Assembly (NCBI GenBank): GCA_947465275.1
Contig: CANIAI010000140.1
Location: 1-6,473, forward strand
Length of the DNA: 6,473 bases
From: Acidobacteriota bacterium
GTDB taxonomy: Bacteria; Acidobacteriota; Vicinamibacteria; Vicinamibacterales; UBA2999
Direction of reading: 5' to 3'
In this document: positions 1-5,319 of the stretch, one piece after another
Numbering within the stretch: the stretch's first letter is position 1
How the letters are laid out: each line of letters starts with the position of its first letter
Position numbers and translations under genes: made by a program
Notes under the pieces: model-generated
What the model was told of the DNA's origin: nothing
Databases searched by the model: none
The model's input: the letters and a program-made list of their open reading frames with translations, nothing else

Positions 1-1299
1 GAGCACCCCGCCCGACAGGTCGCTTCGGACGACGTCGTAGCGGGCGCCCCGGCGCTGCGTGACGACGTCGAGCGACTTGAGCAGGCTGAGGATGACGCGC
101 AGGCGGCTCGCGCCGACGTCGCTCACGCCGTCGAGCAGGTTGGTCCACTCCACCGTGCCGTCGGCGCCGCGCACGCGCAGCAGGGTGTCGTACACGCGCC
201 CGATCTCGTCGGCCCGCGGATAGCGTCCGCCCAGGAAGAACTGCTGCGTCCGGCGGTCCTCGAGCTGGAAGAAGAGCCGGCAGTCGGCCGCCTCGCCGTC
301 GCGCCCCGCGCGCCCCGCCTCCTGGTAGTACGCCTCGAGCGACCCCGGCATGGCGTAGTGCACGACGAAGCGGATGTCGGGCTTGTCGATCCCCATCCCG
401 AACGCGTTGGTGGCGACCATCGCCTGCAGGTCGCCCGCCATGAAGCGGTCCTGGTGCTCGCGGCGCTGTCGCGCGGTGAGGCGCCCGTGGTACTTCGCCA
501 CGCGAAAGCCGAATCCCTCGAGCAGCGCGTGGAGCAGGTCGACCTGGCGCACGGTCGCCGCGTAGATGATGCCGGCGCCCCGGCTGTCGGTCAGCAGCTG
601 CACGAGCCGCTCGCGCTTCTGTGGCTCGTTCACCGTGCGATGTACCGTGAGGTGCAGGTTCGGACGATAGACGCCCGTGTTCACGACGACCGGCTCGATG
701 AGCCCGAGCCCGCGCACGACGTCCTCGAGGACCGCCGCGGGCGCCGTCGCGGTCAGCGCCAGCACCGGCGGGCGCCGCCGGCCGCGCGAGAGGTCGGCGA
801 TCGCGTCACGGATCTCGAGGTAGGCGGGGCGGAAGTCGTGGCCCCACTGGGAGACGCAGTGGGCCTCGTCCACCACGATGAGGTCGATCGTCGTCTCGCG
901 CAGCGTGTCGCGAAAGGCCTCGGTCGCGAGTCGCTCGGGCGTCGTGAGGACGAACTCATGGCGGTCGTCGGCGATCTGCTCGAGATGGTCCGACTCTTCG
1001 CGCGTCGTCAGCGTGCTGTTCATCGACGCCGCGTCCAGTCCGTGGTCCGCGAGCTTGTCGACCTGATCCTTCATCAACGAGATCAGCGGCGAGACGACCA
1101 CCGTCGTCCCCGGCAGCAGGAGCGCCGGAATCTGGTAGCAGAGCGACTTGCCGGCGCCGGTGGGCATCACGCCGACCGCGTCGTGCCCCGCGAGGACGTG
1201 ACGGATGAGCTCGTCCTGCCCGGGCCGGAAGGCGTCGAGGCCGAAGGTGCGCGTCAGGACGCGCTGGGCGTCGGCCAGGGTCGGCCGCCGGGTGGGCAC
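1..1299 (-). CDS. recQ: RecQ-family ATP-dependent DNA helicase, 3' end outside window
   Basis: A superfamily 2, 3'-5' DNA helicase acting in recombinational repair and fork rescue. I translated the reverse strand directly. All RecQ motifs are present in the 433 visible residues: motif 0 FGLDAFRPGQ (19-28), Walker A MPTGAGKS (45-52, Lys51), the DEAH box followed by the RecQ aromatic loop (DEAHCVSQWG, 144-153), motif III LALTAT (181-186), motif V around TNAFGMGIDK (297-306) and motif VI YYQEAGRAGRDG (324-335). Start: the only plausible in-frame start is GTG at 1299; no in-frame ATG lies upstream and no Shine-Dalgarno is obvious. After motif VI the chain passes to QQFFLGGRYP and a winged-helix-like stretch without the four-cysteine zinc site found there in E. 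coli RecQ. The open frame runs off position 1, so a later zinc site, a full winged helix or an HRDC domain cannot be judged. It is divergent from the MFS gene. Family assignment is very secure; the exact start is less so. Confidence 0.95.
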   Translation of the reverse strand, partial: MPTRRPTLADAQRVLTRTFGLDAFRPGQDELIRHVLAGHDAVGVMPTGAGKSLCYQIPALLLPGTTVVVSPLISLMKDQVDKLADHGLDAASMNSTLTTREESDHLEQIADDRHEFVLTTPERLATEAFRDTLRETTIDLIVVDEAHCVSQWGHDFRPAYLEIRDAIADLSRGRRRPPVLALTATAPAAVLEDVVRGLGLIEPVVVNTGVYRPNLHLTVHRTVNEPQKRERLVQLLTDSRGAGIIYAATVRQVDLLHALLEGFGFRVAKYHGRLTARQRREHQDRFMAGDLQAMVATNAFGMGIDKPDIRFVVHYAMPGSLEAYYQEAGRAGRDGEAADCRLFFQLEDRRTQQFFLGGRYPRADEIGRVYDTLLRVRGADGTVEWTNLLDGVSDVGASRLRVILSLLKSLDVVTQRRGARYDVVRSDLSGGVL

Positions 1300-1370
1300 G
1301 GCGCAGAGCGGTGCAACGCATGTGCCCTGCGCGCGGCGCGGTGATGTGCCTCGTCTCCGCCTGCCGGATC

Positions 1371-1379
1371 TGACACGAT
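1371..1379 (+). promoter_or_regulatory. Weak candidate extended -10 box before the MFS GTG
   Basis: TGA-CACGAT ends 6 nt before GTG 1386. It matches only three of six positions of TATAAT (A2, A5, T6) plus the TGn extension. It is listed mainly because it sits at the same distance from the start codon as the better boxes before surE and trxC. No -35 element is clear. Confidence 0.2.
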
Positions 1380-1385
1380 GAAGCC

Positions 1386-2474
1386 GTGCCGTCTCCCGAC
1401 GCCCCCTCGCCGTCGCGCATCCCCCGGCCGGTCTGGTTCCTCGGCTGGGCCAGCCTGCTGACCGACGCGGCGGGGGAGATGATCTATCCGCTGTTACCAA
1501 TCTACCTGGCGCGCGTGCTCGGGGCCGGCGCGCTGCCGCTCGGCATCATCGAGGGGGTCGCCGAGGCGGTCAACAGCCTCCTGAAGGTGCTCTCGGGCCG
1601 CTGGTCCGATCGGCGGACGCGGCGGCGGCCGATCGTGATCGCCGGCTACGCGCTGTCGTCGCTCGCGCGGCCCCTGGTGGCGCTGGCGACCACCTGGCCG
1701 CACGTGCTGATCGTCCGCTCGCTCGATCGCACGGGGAAGGGCATCCGGTCGGCGCCGCGGGACGCGATGCTGGCGCGGATGGCCAGCGCGTCGGATCGCG
1801 GCCGCATCTACGGCTTCCACCGCGCGATGGATCACACCGGCGCGATTCTGGGTCCGGTGATCGCGACCGTGATCCTCTTCTTCGCGCCCGAAGGGTACCG
1901 GCTGCTGTTCGCGCTGGCGGCGATTCCCGGCGCCCTCGCCGTGGCGGCGCTCTTCCTCGTCCAGGAGCCCGCGGACGAGCGCGCGAGCGACGCTGGTGGC
2001 GAGAGCCGCCTCGTGCGCCAGGCGCAGCCGCCCACCGCACAGCCGCCGCCCGTCCCCCGCATCGACATGGCCGAGGCGGCGGTGCCGTCCTCGCTCCGCT
2101 GGTTCCTGGTCGTCGTGGTGATCTTCGGCCTCGGCAGTTCCGCCGACGCGTTCCTGCTGCTGCGGTTGTCGGATGCGCTCGGCACCGCCACCTGGGTGCC
2201 GTTGCTCTGGGCCGGCCTCCACGTCGTGAAGGCGTCGCTCTCGACGTGGGGCGGCGCGCTGTCGGACCGCTGGGGCCGCCGGCGCGTGATCATCGCGGGC
2301 TGGGCGGTCTACGCGCTGGTGTACCTCGGCTTCGCGACCGCGACGTCGGCGGCGGCGTTCATCGCCTGGTTCCTCGTCTACGGTCTGTATTTCGCACTCA
2401 CCGAAGGTGCCGAGAAGGCGCTGGTCGCCGACCTCGCCCCGGCCCACCTGCGGGGCACCGCGTTCGGCTACTAG
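1386..2474 (+). CDS. MFS permease interrupted by in-frame amber stop
   Basis: A major facilitator superfamily transporter in the inner membrane; the substrate cannot be told. The 362-residue open frame starts at GTG 1386, with no in-frame ATG upstream and only a weak GAAG nearby as a possible ribosome site. Signature motif A of the N-domain lies at 71-80 (GRWSDRRTRR) and its copy in the C-domain at 289-299 (GGALSDRWGRR), which marks the two six-helix halves. DRTGKGIRSAPRD (114-126) is a cytoplasmic-loop motif I know from a large group of uncharacterised bacterial MFS permeases. A proline-rich central loop spans about 195-235. The frame stops after HLRGTAFGY at TAG 2472-2474, just where helix 11 should begin. 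The next 61 codons in the same frame look like helices 11 and 12, and the whole would be 424 residues, a normal MFS length. The 362-residue product lacks two helices and is probably not functional unless the stop is misread or is an artefact. Confidence 0.88.
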   Translation: MPSPDAPSPSRIPRPVWFLGWASLLTDAAGEMIYPLLPIYLARVLGAGALPLGIIEGVAEAVNSLLKVLSGRWSDRRTRRRPIVIAGYALSSLARPLVALATTWPHVLIVRSLDRTGKGIRSAPRDAMLARMASASDRGRIYGFHRAMDHTGAILGPVIATVILFFAPEGYRLLFALAAIPGALAVAALFLVQEPADERASDAGGESRLVRQAQPPTAQPPPVPRIDMAEAAVPSSLRWFLVVVVIFGLGSSADAFLLLRLSDALGTATWVPLLWAGLHVVKASLSTWGGALSDRWGRRRVIIAGWAVYALVYLGFATATSAAAFIAWFLVYGLYFALTEGAEKALVADLAPAHLRGTAFGY

Positions 2475-2660
2475 AACGCCGCCGTGGGCGTGAGCGCGCT
2501 GCTGGCGAGCATCGTGTTCGGCCTGTTGTACGAACGGGTCAGCCCGGGTGCCGCGTTCGGATCGGGCGCCGCCGTGTCGGCGCTCGCGGTGATCGGACTC
2601 CTGCTGCTGCCACCATTCGATGGCGACGCCCGCATGCCGGCCCCCATCAGGCGGGCCTGA
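2475..2660 (+). pseudogene. Severed C-terminal part (helices 11-12) of the MFS permease
   Basis: Sixty-one codons in the same frame as the upstream MFS gene, from just after the TAG to TGA 2658-2660. The translation begins NAAVGVSALLASIVFG and continues LLYERVSPGAAFG, then a second hydrophobic stretch ending VIGLLLLPP. MFS relatives typically read RGTAFG-x-YN followed by such a helix and a WDR/YER-G-P-AAF turn, so the sequence resumes exactly where the upstream part stops, with no indel. The TAG sits in a column where I recall tyrosine in relatives; one C-to-G or T-to-G change from TAC or TAT would explain it. No start codon with a ribosome site suggests separate translation. Whether this is a genuine nonsense mutation, a consensus error or a readthrough site cannot be decided here. 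Confidence 0.75.
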
Positions 2661-2667
2661 TCCCCGG

Positions 2668-2676
2668 TGCTAGAAT
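2668..2676 (+). promoter_or_regulatory. Candidate extended -10 promoter of surE, possibly leaderless
   Basis: TGC-TAGAAT is a TGn-extended -10 box (five of six matches to TATAAT) in the 23 bp between the MFS frame and surE. It ends 7 nt before ATG 2684, so transcription would start at or next to the A of the start codon. There is no Shine-Dalgarno-like purine run in the gap, which fits a leaderless mRNA. No convincing -35 element is seen, as is common for extended -10 promoters. Confidence 0.5.
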
Positions 2677-2683
2677 CGGCGCG

Positions 2684-3478
2684 ATGATTCGCATCCTGGT
2701 GACCAACGACGACGGCGTGCACTCCGAGGGTATTCGCCTGCTGGCCGACGCGGTGCGGGGCCTGGGCGAGGTGACGGTGGTGGCGCCGATCCAGGAGGCG
2801 AGCGCCATCGGTCACGCCCTGACGCTGCGGCGGCCGCTGCGCGTCGAGACGATCGGCCCGCGCATCTACGCGGTCGACGGCACGCCGACCGACTGCGTCA
2901 ACGTGGCCATCACGCACGTCCTGCACGAGAAGCCCGACCTGATTCTGTCGGGGATCAACAAGGGGTGGAACCTGGGCGACGATGTCACCTACTCGGGCAC
3001 CGTCGCGGGCGCGCTCGAAGGCGCCCTGCTCGGCATCCCGAGCATCGCGGTCTCGACGCAGCGCATTGGCGACGCCAGCACGTTCGGCCCCTCGGCCGAG
3101 ATCGCGGCACGGATCGCGGCGCAGGTGCTCGCTCAAGGGCTCCCGAAGTTCACCCTGCTGAACGTGAACACCCCCCAGGGCCCGTTCAAGGGGATTCGCG
3201 TGACGGTGCAGGCCAAGCGGAACCACGTGACGGTGGTGAGCCGGCGGGTCGATCCGCGCGAGCGTCCCTACTACTGGATTGAAGAGGGGACCAACGACTG
3301 GGAGCCGCACGACCGGTCCGACTGGCAGGCCGTGCGCGACGGCTTCGTCTCGGTGACCCCGCTGCAGCCTGACATGACCGCCTATGAGGCGCTGGCGCAT
3401 ACCGAGGGGCTGGCGCGGACAATTTTCGAGTCTGGAGCCGCTTCGCTGTCGAGACAGCCGGGAAGTACGTTAGACTAA
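2684..3478 (+). CDS. surE: 5'/3'-nucleotidase SurE
   Basis: A cytoplasmic, divalent-metal-dependent phosphatase that dephosphorylates nucleoside 5'- and 3'-monophosphates and is linked to stationary-phase and stress survival. The 264-residue length is usual for the family. Metal ligands are visible: D9 and D10 in MIRILVTNDDG, S40 in VVAPIQEASAIGHALTL, and N92 in LSGINKGWNLG (88-98). GTPTDC (66-71) and YSGTVAGALEGAL (103-115) are further family signatures. ATG 2684 is chosen because the conserved N-terminus begins right there; the frame is open further upstream, but that stretch lies over the MFS gene and is not SurE-like. SurE is often beside pcm (isoaspartyl methyltransferase) or rpoS in proteobacteria; here the next gene is a tRNA 9 bp after the TAA. 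The serine segment reads IQEAS rather than the commoner DRNRS, a variant I associate with Acidobacteriota-like SurE. Confidence 0.96.
   Translation: MIRILVTNDDGVHSEGIRLLADAVRGLGEVTVVAPIQEASAIGHALTLRRPLRVETIGPRIYAVDGTPTDCVNVAITHVLHEKPDLILSGINKGWNLGDDVTYSGTVAGALEGALLGIPSIAVSTQRIGDASTFGPSAEIAARIAAQVLAQGLPKFTLLNVNTPQGPFKGIRVTVQAKRNHVTVVSRRVDPRERPYYWIEEGTNDWEPHDRSDWQAVRDGFVSVTPLQPDMTAYEALAHTEGLARTIFESGAASLSRQPGSTLD
3471..3476 (+). promoter_or_regulatory. Weak candidate -10 box of tRNA-Pro inside the surE 3' end
   Basis: TAGACT (four of six matches to TATAAT) lies in the last codons of surE and ends 11 nt before the tRNA 5' end, a workable distance for a short leader removed by RNase P. No good -35 hexamer is found 16-18 bp upstream. 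Cotranscription from the surE promoter is an equally good explanation for tRNA expression. Confidence 0.25.
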
Positions 3479-3487
3479 GTCGTTCGT

Positions 3488-3564
3488 CGGGGCGTGGCTC
3501 AGCCTGGTAGAGCACTCGGTTCGGGACCGAGGGGTCGGAGGTTCGAAGCCTCTCGCCCCGACCA
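3488..3564 (+). tRNA. tRNA-Pro, anticodon CGG
   Basis: A complete cloverleaf of 77 nt can be folded by hand. The acceptor stem is CGGGGCG (3488-3494) with CGCCCCG (3554-3560), the D stem GCTC/GAGC (3497-3500, 3510-3513), the anticodon stem CTCGG/CCGAG with loop TTCGGGA (3520-3526), and the T stem GGAGG/CCTCT (one G-U pair) with loop TTCGAAG. The anticodon CGG is at 3522-3524 and reads proline codon CCG. The C1:G72 first pair and A73 are typical of bacterial proline tRNAs. The CCA tail is encoded (3562-3564). The gene sits 9 bp after surE and 12 bp before a strong terminator. Confidence 0.97.
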
Positions 3565-3576
3565 ATTCAAGATTCG

Positions 3577-3610
3577 AAGGCCGGCATCACTCAGGTGATG
3601 CCGGCCTTTT
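3577..3610 (+). terminator. Rho-independent terminator after tRNA-Pro
   Basis: A perfect 14-bp inverted repeat (AAGGCCGGCATCAC at 3577-3590 and its complement at 3595-3608) closes a TCAG tetraloop and runs into TTTT (3607-3610). It ends the surE/tRNA-Pro transcript and separates it from trxC. The T-tract is short but the stem is long and GC-rich. The AA preceding the GC stem gives little U-tract on the opposite strand, so it probably acts mainly on the plus strand. Confidence 0.9.
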
Positions 3611-3622
3611 CCCGTTTCAGGG

Positions 3623-3639
3623 CCCGACGGCGCGTCGGG
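3623..3639. promoter_or_regulatory. Inverted repeat in the -35 region of trxC, possible operator
   Basis: A perfect 7-bp inverted repeat, CCCGACG and CGTCGGG, is separated by 3 bp and ends 4 bp before the candidate -10 box of trxC. It has no T-run, so it is not a terminator. Its place suggests a small operator, but GC-rich DNA yields such palindromes by chance. Confidence 0.3.
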
Positions 3640-3640
3640 T

Positions 3641-3649
3641 TGGGATAAT
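3641..3649 (+). promoter_or_regulatory. Candidate extended -10 promoter of trxC, possibly leaderless
   Basis: TGG-GATAAT is a TGn-extended -10 box with five of six matches to TATAAT. It ends 6 nt before ATG 3656, placing the expected transcription start at the start codon itself. No Shine-Dalgarno sequence lies between box and ATG. An A/T-rich hexamer here stands out against the GC-rich surroundings. Confidence 0.55.
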
Positions 3650-3655
3650 GACGAT

Positions 3656-4111
3656 ATGGCCGTCCTGACGACCGATTCCGCCGGCGTCCGCGTCGCGTGT
3701 CCGCACTGCCACCGGACAAATCGCCTCCGCTTCGATGCGCTCGAGCGGGCCACCCGCTGCGGGCAGTGCCAGACTCCGCTGCCGGCGCCCAACACCCCGG
3801 TCGAGGTGGCCGATGCGGCGGTGTTCGACGCGATGCTCGCCGCCTCCACCCTCCCCATTGCGGTCGACTTCTGGGCTCCGTGGTGCGGCCCCTGCCGGGC
3901 GATGGCTCCTGAACTCGACCGCGTCGCCCAGACGCTGGCCGGCCGCTGGCTGGTGGTGAAGGTGAATACCGACCAGGTGGCAGAGCTCGGGGAGCGCCAC
4001 CGCATTCGCTCCATCCCCACGCTCGCCGTCTTCCGGCAGGGACGTGAAGCGGCCCGGACGGCCGGCGCGATGCCCGCGCCGTCGATCGTGCAGTTCCTCG
4101 AGCGCGCCTGA
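3656..4111 (+). CDS. trxC: Thioredoxin 2 (zinc-binding thioredoxin TrxC)
   Basis: A cytoplasmic thiol-disulfide reductase that would take electrons from thioredoxin reductase and reduce target disulfides; TrxC proteins are often tied to oxidative stress. The 151 residues split into an N-terminal zinc ribbon with two cysteine pairs, CPHC (15-18) and CGQC (35-38), and a thioredoxin fold with active site WCGPC (76-80) within VDFWAPWCGPCRAMAPEL and the cis-proline in SIPT (P121). E. coli TrxC is 139 residues with the same layout. ATG 3656 is supported by the -10 box just before it and by the zinc ribbon starting at once. The stop TGA (4109-4111) shares its last base with the ATG of the monooxygenase, so the two are probably co-transcribed and translationally coupled. 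No signal peptide is present. Confidence 0.95.
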   Translation: MAVLTTDSAGVRVACPHCHRTNRLRFDALERATRCGQCQTPLPAPNTPVEVADAAVFDAMLAASTLPIAVDFWAPWCGPCRAMAPELDRVAQTLAGRWLVVKVNTDQVAELGERHRIRSIPTLAVFRQGREAARTAGAMPAPSIVQFLERA

Positions 4112-5316
4112 TGGGGCCCGACGCGCCTGCCGTGGGGATGCCTGGAAGCATGGCTCCGGGGATGACGGCCCCGACCGCGCTCGTCGCCGGAGCCGGCATC
4201 GGCGGACTCGCGGCGGCGGTCGCGCTGCTGCGTGCCGGATGGCGGGTCGAGGTCATGGAGCAGGCGGCGAACGCACGGGAGCTGGGCTTCGCCCTGCTGC
4301 TCGCGCCCAACTCCATCCGCGCGCTGCGGACGATCGGCCTCGACACACCGGTGATCGCCGGCGGCGTGGTGGCGACGAGCGGCGCCATCCGCCGGGCCGA
4401 CGGGCGGATCCTCCGGCGCCTGGACGCGGCCCGGGTGCAGGCCGAGATCGGGCTGCCCACCGTGATGGTGCTGCGCCCCGTGCTGCACGGCGCGCTGATG
4501 GATGCGGCGGTCGGCGCCACGTTCCATTTCGGTCGGGCGCTGACCCGCGTCGTGCCCGGCGAGGCGGGCGTGCTCGCGAGGCTGGCCGACGGCAGCACCC
4601 TCGGCGGCGACGTGCTGATCGCGGCGGACGGCGTGCGCTCCGTCGTGCGCCGGCAACTGCACCCGGACGAGGGTGCCGCGAGCGAGACCGGCTTCTGTGC
4701 CTGGCGTGGCGTCGCACGCGGTGTGACCGATGCCCTCGGCGGCATCACCGGCTCGCAGTACCTCGGCCGCGGTGTCGAGGCGGGCACGGCGCAGGCGAGC
4801 GCCGATGCGGTCTACTGGTTCGTCTCGGTGCGCGCCCGCGATCTCGGTGACGACAGCGGCACCCGCGCGGCGCTCGAGCGGATCATCGAGCCGTTCCACG
4901 CCGACTTCCGACGAATCGTCGGCGCCACGGCCGATGACGACCTCCGCTTCGACCGGCTCCATGATCGCGATCCGATCGACACGTGGGGACAGGGGCGGGT
5001 GACGCTGCTCGGCGACGCGGCGCATCCGATGCTGCCGCACGCGGGCCAGGGGGCGGCGCAGGCGCTCGAGGATGCGGCGGAACTGGGCCTGCGGCTCGTC
5101 CCGGGACGGCCCGTGGAGGCCGCGCTGCGGGCATACGAGCGTCGTCGTACGCGTCGCACCCGCGACATCGTGCGGCTCGCCAGGCGCAACGCCCGCGCCG
5201 GTGCCATCGCGAGCCCCATCGGCACGGCCGTGCGGGACCTCGTCATCAGGGCCATCCCCGAGACGGTGCTCCTGCGGACGCTGGTCTCGTTGAACCGCCC
5301 CTCCGAGGGACGCTGA
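4111..5316 (+). CDS. FAD-dependent monooxygenase, PHBH family (substrate unknown)
   Basis: A class A flavoprotein monooxygenase, expected to use NAD(P)H and O2 to hydroxylate or epoxidise a small molecule in the cytoplasm. In the 401-residue frame the Rossmann motif GAGIGG is at 27-32, with the ribose-binding acid at the end of strand 2 (E50 in VEVMEQA). The DG motif is VLIAADGVRSVVRR (168-181) and the GD motif GRVTLLGDAAHPMLPHAGQG (295-314), followed by AAQALEDAAEL. This is the fold of p-hydroxybenzoate, salicylate and urate hydroxylases and of zeaxanthin epoxidase; sequence alone does not pick a substrate. The start is uncertain: ATG 4111 gives a one-base overlap with trxC, but ATGs at 4138, 4150 and 4162 are in frame, and the last leaves a usual short lead (MTAPTALVAGAGIGG). 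The C-terminal 60 residues are arginine-rich. No transmembrane helix is obvious. Confidence 0.9.
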   Translation: MGPDAPAVGMPGSMAPGMTAPTALVAGAGIGGLAAAVALLRAGWRVEVMEQAANARELGFALLLAPNSIRALRTIGLDTPVIAGGVVATSGAIRRADGRILRRLDAARVQAEIGLPTVMVLRPVLHGALMDAAVGATFHFGRALTRVVPGEAGVLARLADGSTLGGDVLIAADGVRSVVRRQLHPDEGAASETGFCAWRGVARGVTDALGGITGSQYLGRGVEAGTAQASADAVYWFVSVRARDLGDDSGTRAALERIIEPFHADFRRIVGATADDDLRFDRLHDRDPIDTWGQGRVTLLGDAAHPMLPHAGQGAAQALEDAAELGLRLVPGRPVEAALRAYERRRTRRTRDIVRLARRNARAGAIASPIGTAVRDLVIRAIPETVLLRTLVSLNRPSEGR

Positions 5317-5319
5317 GGG

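Noticed and set aside
1378..1380. ATG just before the MFS gene as its start
   Set aside because: It is out of frame with the permease; the in-frame start is GTG 1386.
956..1420. Minus-strand ATG frame at the recQ 5' end
   Set aside because: It is in a different frame from the RecQ motifs, which read through continuously from 1299 to 1.
2472..2474. TAG as evidence of a reassigned genetic code
   Set aside because: A single codon is too little; a point mutation or base-call error is more likely. Kept only as a question in the finding.
2246..2683. Open extension of the surE frame upstream into the MFS gene, as a fused or longer protein
   Set aside because: The extension is Arg/Gly-rich shadow sequence of the MFS reading frame; the conserved SurE N-terminus starts exactly at 2684.
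3446..3457. Short inverted repeat CTGTC-GA-GACAG near the end of surE
   Set aside because: Five-base arms inside coding sequence with no T-run or linked promoter; likely chance.
3488..3610. tRNA-Pro 3' end as an integration site (attB) for a mobile element
   Set aside because: No integrase gene and no repeat of the tRNA 3' end elsewhere in the window.
3499..5040. Long minus-strand open frame of 513 codons over trxC and the monooxygenase
   Set aside because: Low-complexity R/A/P/H-rich translation antisense to two clear genes and the tRNA; an artefact of GC-rich codon use.
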